Part shown: positions 16,627-25,632 of the stretch, one piece after another
How positions within the stretch are numbered: position 1 is the stretch's first letter
Layout of the letters: each line of letters begins with the position of its first letter
Program-made: the position numbers and the translations under genes
Notes under the pieces: model-generated
Databases searched by the model: none
Told to the model about the DNA's origin: nothing
The model's input: only the letters and a program-made list of their open reading frames with translations
Assembly (NCBI RefSeq): GCF_029893105.1
Contig: NZ_JARXWG010000006.1
Location: forward strand, 83,142 to 147,141
Direction of reading: 5' to 3'
Origin: Parabacteroides sp. PF5-9
Lineage (GTDB): Bacteria > Bacteroidota > Bacteroidia > Bacteroidales > Tannerellaceae
DNA length: 64,000 nucleotides

Positions 16627-17664
16627 ATGAAACGATTTTTTAACACAATTCCCGGCGACGACGCATGTTGCATATTGCTACACGGAGATATAGGGTATTA
16701 CGACTCTGTAAGGAGTGCGGATATTGCCCGCGAGCTTCTGGAGGCAGAGGCGACATTTAAGAAAATAGACGTCCGTATTAACAGTATGGGCGGGGACGTT
16801 TACGCAGGCATAGCGATATTTAACGCCTTTCGTAATTGTAAGGCCGAAATAACCATATATGTAGACGGTGTGGCTGCCTCTATGGCGTCCGTTATTGCTT
16901 TATGCGGGAAGCCTCTATATATGAGCAAATACGCCCGCCTGATGATTCACGGAGTAAGTGGCGGCTATTATGGTAATAAGGAGGAATTAAAATCCTGTTT
17001 AAAGGATATTGAAACGCTGGAGGCTACCCTGTGCGATATGTACGCCGAAAAACTCCAGCTCACACCCGAAGAAATCCGGACGCGGTATTTCGACGGCGCC
17101 GATCACTGGCTAACCGCCGAGGAAGCCCTAAAGCTGGGATTCATTGACGGCATATACGACGCGGAACCTATCCCGGAAGATAGTACACCGGAACAGGTGT
17201 TTTCACACTATCAAAATCACTACAACCAATCACTTAATACAGATAAGAATATGTTTGAACAACTAAAGAAAAGACCGTTGTTTGCCAACTGTGCAAACGA
17301 CGAGGACGTATTAAAACGTATCGACGAGCTGGAAACAACTGCCGGGAAAGTCCCCGATCTGGAGGCGGCCAACGGAAAGTTAAAGGATGAAGTCGACGAG
17401 TACAAGAAGAAAGAGAACGAGGCGCAAGAAGCCGCCGACGAAACTCTGGTAAATACCGCCTTTGAGGAGGGACGTATTACTGACCCGGAAAAAACTGTTT
17501 ATCGTGCGGCTCTGAAAACCGACCGCGAAAAAACAGAGGCCGCCCTTAAAACGCTGCCCGTAAAACGTCGGGCTATGGACAATCTGGGCGCACCTCTGGC
17601 AGACGGCGAAAGCGCATGGGCTAAGAGGCAAAAAGAAATTGAGGCGAAAAATTCTAAAAAGTAA
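16627..17664 (+). CDS. ClpP-like prohead protease with scaffold domain
   Basis: 345 residues from ATG 16627. The first 200 or so form a serine protease of the ClpP/S14 fold: nucleophile S85 in GVAASMAS, H108 in ARLMIHGVSGG, and D137 in LCDMYAEKL. It matures the prohead. The C-terminal part (from about residue 209) is a charged coiled coil typical of a scaffold. An in-frame ATG at 17251 (MFEQLKKRPL) starts exactly there, so a separate scaffold product by internal initiation, as in Mu I/Z, is plausible. The major capsid gene follows 5 bp later. Confidence 0.85.
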   Translation: MKRFFNTIPGDDACCILLHGDIGYYDSVRSADIARELLEAEATFKKIDVRINSMGGDVYAGIAIFNAFRNCKAEITIYVDGVAASMASVIALCGKPLYMSKYARLMIHGVSGGYYGNKEELKSCLKDIETLEATLCDMYAEKLQLTPEEIRTRYFDGADHWLTAEEALKLGFIDGIYDAEPIPEDSTPEQVFSHYQNHYNQSLNTDKNMFEQLKKRPLFANCANDEDVLKRIDELETTAGKVPDLEAANGKLKDEVDEYKKKENEAQEAADETLVNTAFEEGRITDPEKTVYRAALKTDREKTEAALKTLPVKRRAMDNLGAPLADGESAWAKRQKEIEAKNSKK

Positions 17665-17669
17665 ACCAA

Positions 17670-18680
17670 ATGGCAGTTAAAGTAAAATCAACGGTCTATT
17701 CCGGCGAAGTGCTGGAGCAGTTGCTGGTACGCGCGACGACCGGTAACGAAATTGTGGACGGTGGACATATTCATGTTCACCCGAATGTAACTAAAAAGTT
17801 TACCCTTCCGAGGCTTAAAACGGGAAAGATGTTACGCAAGCGCGTAGAGCAGCCCGAAGATAAGCACTCAAAAGGTGACTTCAACTACGACGAGAAGTAT
17901 CTGGAGCCTAAAGAATTTATGGCCTTCACGACGTTTAACCCTCGCGTTTTCGAGGAAATCTGGCGGCCGTTCCAGCCTACCGGTAATCTGGTGTTTTCAG
18001 AACTTCCGGCAGAGGTTCAAAACCAGCTACTCGCCGAGCTCGCAAAAGTGGTAGACTTTGAACTGGGCGGCCACTATATCAATGGGGAATATGCCGAAGG
18101 TGACGACGACGACAAGCTGTTCGACGGTATTTTAAATCGGATTGTAAAAGATGCCGATGTTATCAAAGTTGACAAGGTTGTCTCCGTGGTTAAGAAAGAC
18201 GACGGAACCCTCGAAACGAAAGACGTAACGGGTAAGATTACCGAGGCAAATATTTTGCCTACCCTTCGCGCCGGGAAACAAAAAGTTCCAAAGGCTATCC
18301 GCAAGCATGCAAACCTCAAAATCTTTATGTCCTGTGAGGACTTCGAGATTTACGACGAAGTGTTGACAAATAAGCCGTTTAAAGGCGTGGACTATTCCAG
18401 CATGACGGCCGACCGTTACAAGGGTGTGCAAATCGTTTCTTTGGCGGACTGGCCAAAAGACGTTATTGTCTGGGCTGTTACCTCCTCCGGGATTGACTCC
18501 AATTTCTGGGCTGGTGTTAGCCTTTCGGACGACGACGACGTTATCCAAATCGACAAGCTGACCAACGCAGGCGAAAAGTATTTCTTTAAAATGCTTATGA
18601 AGGCCGACACAAACACCGTATTCGGTGAGGACATTGTCCTGTTCGACGCCCGCGACGACGAGGAACTTCCAGAAGGATAA
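17670..18680 (+). CDS. Major capsid protein
   Basis: 336 residues immediately behind the protease/scaffold gene. Composition and strand pattern fit an HK97-fold shell protein: a beta-rich N-arm (HIHVHPNVTKKFTLPRLKTG), a spine helix with LPAEVQNQLLAELAKVVDFE, and an A-domain-like stretch LKIFMSCEDFEIYDE. Several Asp-rich loops (EGDDDDK, SDDDD) are present. Identification rests mainly on position and size. Confidence 0.8.
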   Translation: MAVKVKSTVYSGEVLEQLLVRATTGNEIVDGGHIHVHPNVTKKFTLPRLKTGKMLRKRVEQPEDKHSKGDFNYDEKYLEPKEFMAFTTFNPRVFEEIWRPFQPTGNLVFSELPAEVQNQLLAELAKVVDFELGGHYINGEYAEGDDDDKLFDGILNRIVKDADVIKVDKVVSVVKKDDGTLETKDVTGKITEANILPTLRAGKQKVPKAIRKHANLKIFMSCEDFEIYDEVLTNKPFKGVDYSSMTADRYKGVQIVSLADWPKDVIVWAVTSSGIDSNFWAGVSLSDDDDVIQIDKLTNAGEKYFFKMLMKADTNTVFGEDIVLFDARDDEELPEG

Positions 18681-18710
18681 ATATTACAAACCCATTAAAA
18701 ACGAAAGAAT

Positions 18711-18881
18711 ATGGCAGAGCAAAAAAATGATTTAGTAAAAATCGTCGTGTTGAACCCTTTCCGCGACAAGTTGGACAAAAAAACGCGCTACGAAGTAGGC
18801 CAAGAGCTGGAGTTTGAAGCCGAACGCGCGGACGACCTCGTAACCCGTGAGCTGGCAGAGTACACGGAGCCTCTGGGCTAA
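18711..18881 (+). CDS. Small acidic protein downstream of capsid
   Basis: An ATG at 18711 opens a 56-residue frame MAEQKNDLVKIVVLNPFRDK ending ELAEYTEPLG. It has a strand-rich, acidic composition like small head-completion or capsid-associated proteins that often follow capsid genes. It is followed by a strong terminator, so it closes the head-shell transcript. Confidence 0.6.
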   Translation: MAEQKNDLVKIVVLNPFRDKLDKKTRYEVGQELEFEAERADDLVTRELAEYTEPLG

Positions 18882-18899
18882 AATTTATTATGTAATGTA

Positions 18900-18964
18900 T
18901 TGCCACCCCTCGACGGCCGTGCGGTTGCTCGGAGGAGATTCGAGCGGGTGGCAACCTTTTTTTT
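18900..18964 (+). terminator. Strong extended terminator
   Basis: TTGCCACCC (18900-18908) pairs with GGGTGGCAA (18946-18954), extended inward by CTCGA/TCGAG (18909-18913 with 18940-18944) with one bulged C. It is followed by eight T residues. The structure separates capsid genes from the lysis genes and may only partly stop transcription. Confidence 0.85.
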
Positions 18965-18979
18965 AAAATAACTAACAAC

Positions 18980-19387
18980 ATGAGCAGAGGTTTAAGAAAT
19001 AACAATCCGGGAAATATCCGTATTTCCGCAACGAAGTATCAGGGCGAAATACAGCCCTCACAGGATAGAGCGTTTAAGCAGTTCCAGACAATGGCGCACG
19101 GTTACAGGGCTATGTTTATGCTCCTTTATACCTACCGTAAAAAACACGGTTGCGACACAATCCGCAAAATGATTACCCGCTATGCCCCTCCGGTAGAAAA
19201 CCATACGAACGTCTACATTGATAGCGTTGCCCGGTGGTCTGGTATTAATCCGGACGTGCAACTCGACACAACGAGTCGGGAGGTCATGGTTCCCGTTATA
19301 TCGGCTATGTCGAGAATGGAGAATGGAAAGCATGCAGCAGCCAACGACGTCGAGGCCGGCTGGGGATTGTTTATAGCCTCTATTTAA
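18980..19387 (+). CDS. Endolysin-like / peptidoglycan-acting phage protein
   Basis: 135 residues opening with the characteristic SRGLRNNNPGNIRISATKYQ, followed by DRAFKQFQTMAHGYRAMFML and ITRYAPPVENHTNVYIDSVA. This is the well-known family of phage structural/lytic proteins that includes peptidoglycan hydrolases. As it is followed by holin- and spanin-like genes, it is most likely the endolysin. There is no signal peptide, so export would rely on the holin. Confidence 0.7.
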   Translation: MSRGLRNNNPGNIRISATKYQGEIQPSQDRAFKQFQTMAHGYRAMFMLLYTYRKKHGCDTIRKMITRYAPPVENHTNVYIDSVARWSGINPDVQLDTTSREVMVPVISAMSRMENGKHAAANDVEAGWGLFIASI

Positions 19388-19403
19388 ACGATGATTTGCA
19401 GTA

Positions 19404-19823
19404 ATGGACTGGAGTTTAATAATTGAGATTATAAAGTGGGTTGTTCCCGTTGGCGGTTTTGGTTCCGTTGCTGCATGGTTTATCAATCGTACAGAGAGAG
19501 AGCTAAAACAAATACGTGACAGCCACGACGCATACAAAACAATGTATGAGGACGTAAAACAAACATTAAATGAAGAAATTGAAGAAAAACGGGCATTACG
19601 AAAAGCCCTCGGAAAATTTGAACGGGCTATTTCCAAAGTGTTTGGCTGTCGTTACTATCCTAATTGTCCTGTTAATATCGAGTTGCTCCACCAGCAAACA
19701 GATAAAGCAAAGCCAAAAGGAGACAGCCGACAGCGTAGTAATAAAAGAAGTCCGGGAGGTGATTCCGATGATAATACCGGAGTCAAAAACGACGCTTACA
19801 ATTCCGACGACGAACCTCCGTAA
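19404..19823 (+). CDS. Holin-like protein, one membrane segment and coiled coil
   Basis: 139 residues. One N-terminal transmembrane helix (IIEIIKWVVPVGGFGSVAAW, residues about 5-26), then a long charged helix (about 30-75) and a motif CRYYPNCPV with two cysteines five residues apart. The tail is hydrophilic. This arrangement is common in lysis modules of Bacteroidales phages. The last 85 codons overlap the spanin gene in another frame. Confidence 0.55.
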   Translation: MDWSLIIEIIKWVVPVGGFGSVAAWFINRTERELKQIRDSHDAYKTMYEDVKQTLNEEIEEKRALRKALGKFERAISKVFGCRYYPNCPVNIELLHQQTDKAKPKGDSRQRSNKRSPGGDSDDNTGVKNDAYNSDDEPP

Positions 19824-20124
19824 TTTACCCATTGGGGCAGCCTTCACAAGTAAAAGCGGGCAGGCTAACGTTAAAGTCGAATATGTACAGGATACTATAT
19901 ATGTGTCTGCCACGTGCGACAGTCTGCAAATTCTTTGTACCAAACAGGAAAAAGAGTTAATCCGGATACGAAGCGAAACCCATACGGAGAAAGAGGAGAT
20001 TAAGAAAGACGCCACAAGGCAGAGAACAACCTTTACAATGATAGGTTTTGCCCTCGGCGTTTTCATTTCAATAGCAATCAAAAAATTAATATTAATACTA
20101 AAAAAATGGCTAAAAACGATTTGA
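19570..20124 (+). CDS. Candidate unimolecular spanin
   Basis: 184 residues with a lipoprotein signal (LAVVTILIVLLISSC, lipobox ISSC at about residue 39), a periplasmic part with strands and a helix (TKQEKELIRIRSETHTEKEE), and a C-terminal transmembrane helix (TMIGFALGVFISIAIKKLIL). Outer-membrane lipid anchor plus inner-membrane anchor on one chain is the topology of a u-spanin such as T1 gp11, which fuses the two membranes at lysis. It overlaps the holin-like gene by 254 bp and the tail tube gene by 19 bp. Confidence 0.6.
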   Translation: MKKLKKNGHYEKPSENLNGLFPKCLAVVTILIVLLISSCSTSKQIKQSQKETADSVVIKEVREVIPMIIPESKTTLTIPTTNLRNLPIGAAFTSKSGQANVKVEYVQDTIYVSATCDSLQILCTKQEKELIRIRSETHTEKEEIKKDATRQRTTFTMIGFALGVFISIAIKKLILILKKWLKTI

Positions 20125-20600
20125 ATTTAATGTACGGCCTCGATAAGTTGTCGTTTGAGGGTAAAGACCTCGGATATATTGAGGAGGATTCTTTCGACTG
20201 GGGCGGCGCTAAAGGTGAAGTAACCGACATTCGGGCGGCGCAAAAAAAAGGCTACCCCGTTGCAAAGATTCCAAAGAGTAACGGGACGGTTAATCCGACT
20301 TTCGACCTTATCCAGTTTAATTACGAGAATATGGCCGAAATTATGGGCGGAGAGGTCAAGACCGACAACGAAAGCAAGCCGATAGGCTGGGGCGCACCGA
20401 GTAACATAGTTATGTGTTCCGGTAAGTTCACCATTGACACCGATTCCGGACAGCGTATCACAATCCCGAACGCTTTACTCTCTGTTTATATTACCGGCAA
20501 TCTGAACCTTACCAGCGTTTCCAAACTCAAATGCGAGCTGGGGATTATGGAGCCGGCAGACGGAGGCGAGCCGTTCAGTATTGAGGACATAACCGAATAA
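20106..20600 (+). CDS. Tail tube protein
   Basis: 164 residues of mostly beta composition beginning MAKNDLNLMYGLDKLSFEGK, with a Gly-rich turn DWGGAKGEVTDIRAAQKKGY. It sits directly ahead of the tail assembly chaperone and tape measure, the normal location of the tube subunit. No sheath gene precedes it. Confidence 0.65.
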   Translation: MAKNDLNLMYGLDKLSFEGKDLGYIEEDSFDWGGAKGEVTDIRAAQKKGYPVAKIPKSNGTVNPTFDLIQFNYENMAEIMGGEVKTDNESKPIGWGAPSNIVMCSGKFTIDTDSGQRITIPNALLSVYITGNLNLTSVSKLKCELGIMEPADGGEPFSIEDITE

Positions 20601-20605
20601 CCAGC

Positions 20606-21082
20606 ATGTCAAAGATAGAACTGGAAGCAAGCGAGGCACTACTTGACGTGGGTGTCTCCTTGCCTTTTAAGGAGATTAAAATACCGTTTACCCGCAAACG
20701 CATAAAGTTACGCCTAACCATGCGCCGGCCATGTCTGGGCAATCAAATAAGAATAGCCCGCCAGTACTTAAAGCTGGGTGTAACACTAAAACAAATGGAA
20801 GCATTTACAAAGGAGGAAGAGATGGAATTTATGGCCAAACATGGCGGCCGTATCTGTAATATGATAGCCTTAACCATTTGCCGGGGCTATATAAACGGCT
20901 GGCTGTTTTCCCCCTTTATGTCCTTCTTTGTCCGCTGGTTTGTCCCGGACGCATTTATACAGGGCGCAAACCTCCGTTTTATTACGCTCATGGGGACGCG
21001 AAATTTTATGAACATTATCAAATCAGCCGAGAGGACGAACCCTCTAAGGCCGAAATTGAGCCAACAAAAAAAGGGGAGTTAA
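20606..21082 (+). CDS. Tail assembly chaperone, short form (gpG-like)
   Basis: 158 residues upstream of the tape measure. It starts with strands (FKEIKIPFTRKRIKLRLTM) followed by helices. The last codons read through the canonical slippery heptamer A AAA AAG (21067-21073) and stop at 21082, so most ribosomes make this short form and a fraction shift into the next frame. Confidence 0.75.
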   Translation: MSKIELEASEALLDVGVSLPFKEIKIPFTRKRIKLRLTMRRPCLGNQIRIARQYLKLGVTLKQMEAFTKEEEMEFMAKHGGRICNMIALTICRGYINGWLFSPFMSFFVRWFVPDAFIQGANLRFITLMGTRNFMNIIKSAERTNPLRPKLSQQKKGS

Positions 21083-21315
21083 AGGGTCATTTCGAGGGCT
21101 CCCATAGCCCCTTTGGGATTATCTGGGAAGTTGCAAAGGCCACCGGCTGGAGCTTGCACTATATCATGTGGAAAATCAACTACCAGACACTTATAATGAT
21201 GACGGCCGACGCCGTCCGCTATGTACAGGGAGACAAACAAACCCATAAGAAGGGCGGCTCCGCTCTGGGTTTCTTCCAAACCAAATTAAAAGAACGAAAA
21301 AATAAAGAGGCTTAA
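21067..21315 (+). CDS. Tail assembly chaperone, frameshift extension (gpT-like)
   Basis: A -1 slip on A AAA AAG (21067-21073) moves ribosomes into the frame reading KKGELKGHFEGSHSPFGIIW and on to a stop at 21315. The fusion would be 236 residues (156 from the first frame plus 80). The extension has aromatic-rich helices (ATGWSLHYIMWKINYQTLIM), as in gpT domains that bind the tape measure. An independent start for this frame is not needed. Confidence 0.75.
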   Translation, partial: KKGELKGHFEGSHSPFGIIWEVAKATGWSLHYIMWKINYQTLIMMTADAVRYVQGDKQTHKKGGSALGFFQTKLKERKNKEA

Positions 21316-21319
21316 TAAT

Positions 21320-24300
21320 ATGAAACCCGTTGAAATTGAATTTTTAATGCGTGATAAACTGTCCGACGGCATGGAAAAAGCCGGACAGAATGCCGCGTCA
21401 ATGGGTGACAAGGTCGCGGCCTCCTCCGAGCAGATAAAAGCCCAGATAAAGGAAACCCGCGAGAATATTAAGCATACCGAAAACGACCTTAAATCCCTCG
21501 AAAAACAACTATCCAAAGCAGCACCCGGCGGCCAGTGGATGGAGTTAAGCGCCGAGATTACAGCCTGTAAAAAAGTATTGGAGGAAGAACGGACAGCCCT
21601 CGCCCATTTGGAAAGTCAGCACGACAGTACGGCCGGGAGTGCGAAACGTTTAAGTTTACAGCTCCGGGAAATGTACGAGCAAATGGCCACAATGAGGTTA
21701 AACGGCCAGAAGGACACCCAACAATACAAAGAGCTGGAAGCGGCCGCAGCCAACCTTGCCGACACTATCGGCGACGTCCGGGCGCAGACTAATATACTGG
21801 CGCATGACAATTCCGGTTTACAGGGGCTTATCTCTGGAGCTTCGGGGGTTGCCGGAGCGTTTACTATGGCGACCGGTGTTATGGGTGTATTTGCCAGCGA
21901 AAACGAGGATTTAATGAGGATACAGACCAAAGTACAAAGCGTCATGGCTATAACTATGGGGCTACAACAGGTTATGAATACCTTAAATCAAGATTCCGCG
22001 TTCCGTCTGGTCACAGTCACAAAAGCAAAGACTTTGTTTGCCGCCGCTAATACCCGTTTGGCCGTTGCTCTGGGTATTTCAAACGTAGCCGCAAAGGCAT
22101 TAATGGCAACCCTGACGCTGGGGCTTTCGGTGGCTATCGGTGCCGTTATATACCTATGGGATCAGTTCTCCAGTAAACAGGCCGCCGCCCGTAAAGACTT
22201 CGAGGATTTTACAAAGAAAGTAAGCGACGGCTCGGCCTCTTCCATTACCAGCTTTAAACGCATGGTTGCCGAATGGGAAGCTCTCGCCGACTCTCTGGAG
22301 GAAAAACAAAAATATATCGACGATAACCGGGAGGCATTCGACAAGCTGGGCGTAAAAATTAACGACGTTGCCGACGCCGAGAACTTGCTTGTTACCAATA
22401 AAGACGCCTTTATCGAAAGCGTTATGTTGAAGGCCAAAGCCGCGGCCGCTATGGAAATGGCATCCGAAAAATATAAGGTTGCCATTGAAAAGATGATGGA
22501 GGCCGACAAGCTCCCGGATAAAGTTACCCGTTACGCTACTTATGGAATGTATGGCAGTGGCTATTCTTATGAGGTTGACAACTCCAAAAAGGCAAAGAAG
22601 CAACGGCAGGCCGACGAAGCCGAGGCCGAGGCAAACGCCTATATACTTAAAGGGCTCGGATTTGGACAGGAAGCAACCGACAAACTGGCGGAGGCCGGGA
22701 TAGGCACAACGGAGGATGTTATCGAAGGCTCCGTGGCTGCCATTGAGGCCGTAATAACCCAGAGGCGAAAAGCGCTAAAAGACATAACCAATCCGGCAGA
22801 CTACCAGCAGGCACTCAAAGAAATTGAGTTACAGGAAAAGAAGCTAAAAGAAATAACCGGCGATAAGTCGGACAAGCCGAAAGAAGAAAAAGTAAAAAAT
22901 AACCTCGCTGATTTGGAGTTGCGAGCCCGTCAAAAAATAGAAGACCAGACCGTCGCCCTCATGGAAGAAGGATACGAAAAGCAACGCAGAATGGCTGCCC
23001 TCGCCTTTGAACGTGAAAAAGAACGGATAACACAGGAAGAAACCGAACGTCTCGCACTCTATGAAAAACTAAAGGCCGCCGGCGAAAATGTCGACGACGA
23101 GGACAAACAAAAGATAATAGCGCAAGCAGTAGCCCTCCGGGTACAGGCGGGCGCCCTCTACGACCAAGCCGTCGCCGAGGTGAACAGTAAAGAGCAAAAG
23201 GACGAGGACGAGCGGCTCCAGAAGCTACTCGAACCTTATAAAGACTTTGCCCAGCGCCGTCTGGATATAGAGCAGAAATACCGCAAAGACATTGCAGAGC
23301 TCCAGAGCTCCCGGACAGATGATAACGCCGACGTTATCGACCGGGCAATCGAACAGGCCAAAAGGAACAGAGCGGAAGAATACGACCAGCTCGACCAAGA
23401 AATAAGCGACTCGGCACGGCGGAGCTCTGAAATATTAGAGGCTATTTTTACCGACGCCGGCCAGCAGTCGAAAAAACAGATCGAGGGCGTTGTGGGACAG
23501 GCTGAACAGCTTTTAAAGGTCTTGTCCGGCGAAAGCTCCGGCGAGTCTCTGGGTTTTTCTCCCGAACAGGTGGCCGCCATGCAAAAAGACTCCGGGCTTA
23601 TACAGGAGTTAATACAGGCCATAATCGACAAGAAAAACGAGCTTTACGACCGTGGTGGGCTTGTTAGCAAGTTTGTCGGCTCTTTTAAGCAGATAAAAGA
23701 CGCCCTATCCCTCGAAGGTGGCCAGCAACGTATGGAGGCCATGAACGGCGGCGTTGAGAACCTTATATCCTCCGGAGGCCAACTGGTTAATACGTTCGGT
23801 GGTTTTGCCGACGACCTTGCCAATATTGCGGAGCTCTCCGGTAATGAGGGGCTGGGCTCCGTCGCTTCGGCTATGCAGGGTATTACGGATGTCGCCGGCT
23901 CAATGATGAATGGGGCACAAGCCGGCATGGCAATTGGCGGCCCGTGGGGGGCGGCTATCGGCGCGGCCGTTAGTGGTGTTACAAAGGTCTTTTCTATGGC
24001 CGCCGAGGCCAGCGCCCGGCATAAGGCAGCATTAAAGGAGCTGGAGGACGCCCGGCTGGCGTACCAGCGTAAATATAATTTGCTGTTACTGGAGCAAAAG
24101 CTGCTTATGGAAGAAGCGTCCAATATCTTTGGCGAACGTTCCATACTGAAAGCGGCTAACGCTCTGGAAGTGTACCGTGAGGCCATAGCCTCCTATAAAG
24201 AGGAGTTAAAAGGCGACATGCCGGAAATGGATACGTTTGAGCGCTGGACAAACGACTACTACGGTACATACGCAAAACGTGTAGCCGACTACGAAAAAGG

Positions 24301-25174
24301 AATAGGCGCTCTCGCCTCCGCCCAGATTGTAACAGGCCATAAGAAAACGGGGCTTTTTGGGTGGGGTAAAGGGAAAGACCTTTATAGCTCTATACTGGAG
24401 GTTTACCCCGACCTTATAGATAGTACCGGCCGACTGGATACAGCTATGGCGGAGTCCATTCTTTCCACCCATAAAATGGACGACGAAACCAAGAACTTAA
24501 TACAGAGCCTTATCGACTTGCAAGACCAAGCCGACGCGGCCGAGGAACAGCTCCGGGATTACCTAAAGGAAACATTCGGCTCGCTGGGTGACGGTATAAT
24601 GGACTCCATTACGAACGCTATCGTTACAGGCGGGAACGATGCGTGGGAGACGTTCGGCAAGAGCGGGGCAGCCACATTGGAAAACCTCGGCAAACAACTT
24701 GCTTACTCCCTGTTTTTCGCTAAACGTTTCGACCAGTTGCAAAAGGAATTGGAGGGCATATACGGCAGCGGCAAAAGCGAGGAAGAAATAGCTAACGACG
24801 CTATGGCCTTAATCGGCAATTTTTACAACGGTATCGGCTCGCAAATGGACGCCGCGCAGGGCTTTATGGAGGAATGGCAAAAGAAAGCCGCCGAGCATGG
24901 GCTGAACCTTTGGCAAGACGAAAACGGACAAACCCAGAGCGGCCGGACGGGAGCGTTCCAAACCATGTCACAAGACACGGGCTCCAAACTGGAGGGCTTG
25001 TTTACTTCCGTACAAATGCACGTGGCCAATATAGACGACAAGCTGGATAATATCGGGTCGGGTATCTACATGACACAGGAAGTCCTCGAAGCTATCCGGG
25101 ATTACGTGTCTTATCTGGTGGATATAAGCGAAGATATAAAAGGCATAAAACGAGACGGTTTAAAAATGAAATAA
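21320..25174 (+). CDS. Tape measure protein
   Basis: 1284 residues, the longest helical protein of the tail module. It has extended coiled coils (about 30-110 and 520-700), hydrophobic membrane-like stretches (SGVAGAFTMATGVMGVFA, LGLSVAIGAVIYLWDQF) and a Gly/Ala-rich region near residue 850-900 (GAQAGMAIGGPWGAAIGAAV). It sets tail length by being stretched in the tube. At roughly 0.15 nm per residue the tail would be near 190 nm, in siphovirus range. Confidence 0.9.
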   Translation: MKPVEIEFLMRDKLSDGMEKAGQNAASMGDKVAASSEQIKAQIKETRENIKHTENDLKSLEKQLSKAAPGGQWMELSAEITACKKVLEEERTALAHLESQHDSTAGSAKRLSLQLREMYEQMATMRLNGQKDTQQYKELEAAAANLADTIGDVRAQTNILAHDNSGLQGLISGASGVAGAFTMATGVMGVFASENEDLMRIQTKVQSVMAITMGLQQVMNTLNQDSAFRLVTVTKAKTLFAAANTRLAVALGISNVAAKALMATLTLGLSVAIGAVIYLWDQFSSKQAAARKDFEDFTKKVSDGSASSITSFKRMVAEWEALADSLEEKQKYIDDNREAFDKLGVKINDVADAENLLVTNKDAFIESVMLKAKAAAAMEMASEKYKVAIEKMMEADKLPDKVTRYATYGMYGSGYSYEVDNSKKAKKQRQADEAEAEANAYILKGLGFGQEATDKLAEAGIGTTEDVIEGSVAAIEAVITQRRKALKDITNPADYQQALKEIELQEKKLKEITGDKSDKPKEEKVKNNLADLELRARQKIEDQTVALMEEGYEKQRRMAALAFEREKERITQEETERLALYEKLKAAGENVDDEDKQKIIAQAVALRVQAGALYDQAVAEVNSKEQKDEDERLQKLLEPYKDFAQRRLDIEQKYRKDIAELQSSRTDDNADVIDRAIEQAKRNRAEEYDQLDQEISDSARRSSEILEAIFTDAGQQSKKQIEGVVGQAEQLLKVLSGESSGESLGFSPEQVAAMQKDSGLIQELIQAIIDKKNELYDRGGLVSKFVGSFKQIKDALSLEGGQQRMEAMNGGVENLISSGGQLVNTFGGFADDLANIAELSGNEGLGSVASAMQGITDVAGSMMNGAQAGMAIGGPWGAAIGAAVSGVTKVFSMAAEASARHKAALKELEDARLAYQRKYNLLLLEQKLLMEEASNIFGERSILKAANALEVYREAIASYKEELKGDMPEMDTFERWTNDYYGTYAKRVADYEKGIGALASAQIVTGHKKTGLFGWGKGKDLYSSILEVYPDLIDSTGRLDTAMAESILSTHKMDDETKNLIQSLIDLQDQADAAEEQLRDYLKETFGSLGDGIMDSITNAIVTGGNDAWETFGKSGAATLENLGKQLAYSLFFAKRFDQLQKELEGIYGSGKSEEEIANDAMALIGNFYNGIGSQMDAAQGFMEEWQKKAAEHGLNLWQDENGQTQSGRTGAFQTMSQDTGSKLEGLFTSVQMHVANIDDKLDNIGSGIYMTQEVLEAIRDYVSYLVDISEDIKGIKRDGLKMK

Positions 25175-25175
25175 T

Positions 25176-25622
25176 ATGATTCTGGACGGACTTTTATACA
25201 TAAACGATAAAGATGTTTACCAATACTATGGGGCATATCTTACGGAGGAAAAAGAGGGGGAATTTACAAATTATTCCGCCCTTATGAAGCCGCCCGCAAT
25301 GAAACCCTATGTTTCTGTAAACTTCCGGGAGAATGACGGCGAAAAGCTACCGGAAAAACTAAAGGTTGCATTCGAGCCCCGCGACGTGACGCTCTACTTT
25401 GCCATAATGGCGCGGAGCAAAAAGCAATTTTTGAACTATTACGAGGGTTTTGTCCGCTTGCTGGGTTCCGGTTGGCTCCGGGTATATCTCCCGGAACTGG
25501 ACAAAACATTTACGATGTACTATCAAAGTTGTACCGAATATAGCCAGCTCACAACCTTTGAAAGTGGACAGGTGGGCGCCCGGTTCAAAGTAAAATTAAG
25601 GGAACCCCAGCCTACAATATAA
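25176..25622 (+). CDS. Distal tail-like protein
   Basis: 148 residues of beta-rich composition (KPYVSVNFRENDGEKLPEKL, FEPRDVTLYFAIMARSK, YEGFVRLLGSGWLRVYLPEL). It follows the tape measure by one base and precedes the large tail-tip protein, the position of distal tail (Dit-like) proteins. Sequence similarity to a named family is not evident to me. Confidence 0.55.
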   Translation: MILDGLLYINDKDVYQYYGAYLTEEKEGEFTNYSALMKPPAMKPYVSVNFRENDGEKLPEKLKVAFEPRDVTLYFAIMARSKKQFLNYYEGFVRLLGSGWLRVYLPELDKTFTMYYQSCTEYSQLTTFESGQVGARFKVKLREPQPTI

Positions 25623-25632
25623 AGGATTTAAT

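Noticed and set aside
18900..18964. tRNA-like fold
   Set aside because: A TTCGAG loop is present, but there is no anticodon arm and no acceptor geometry; the long stem with T8 is a terminator.
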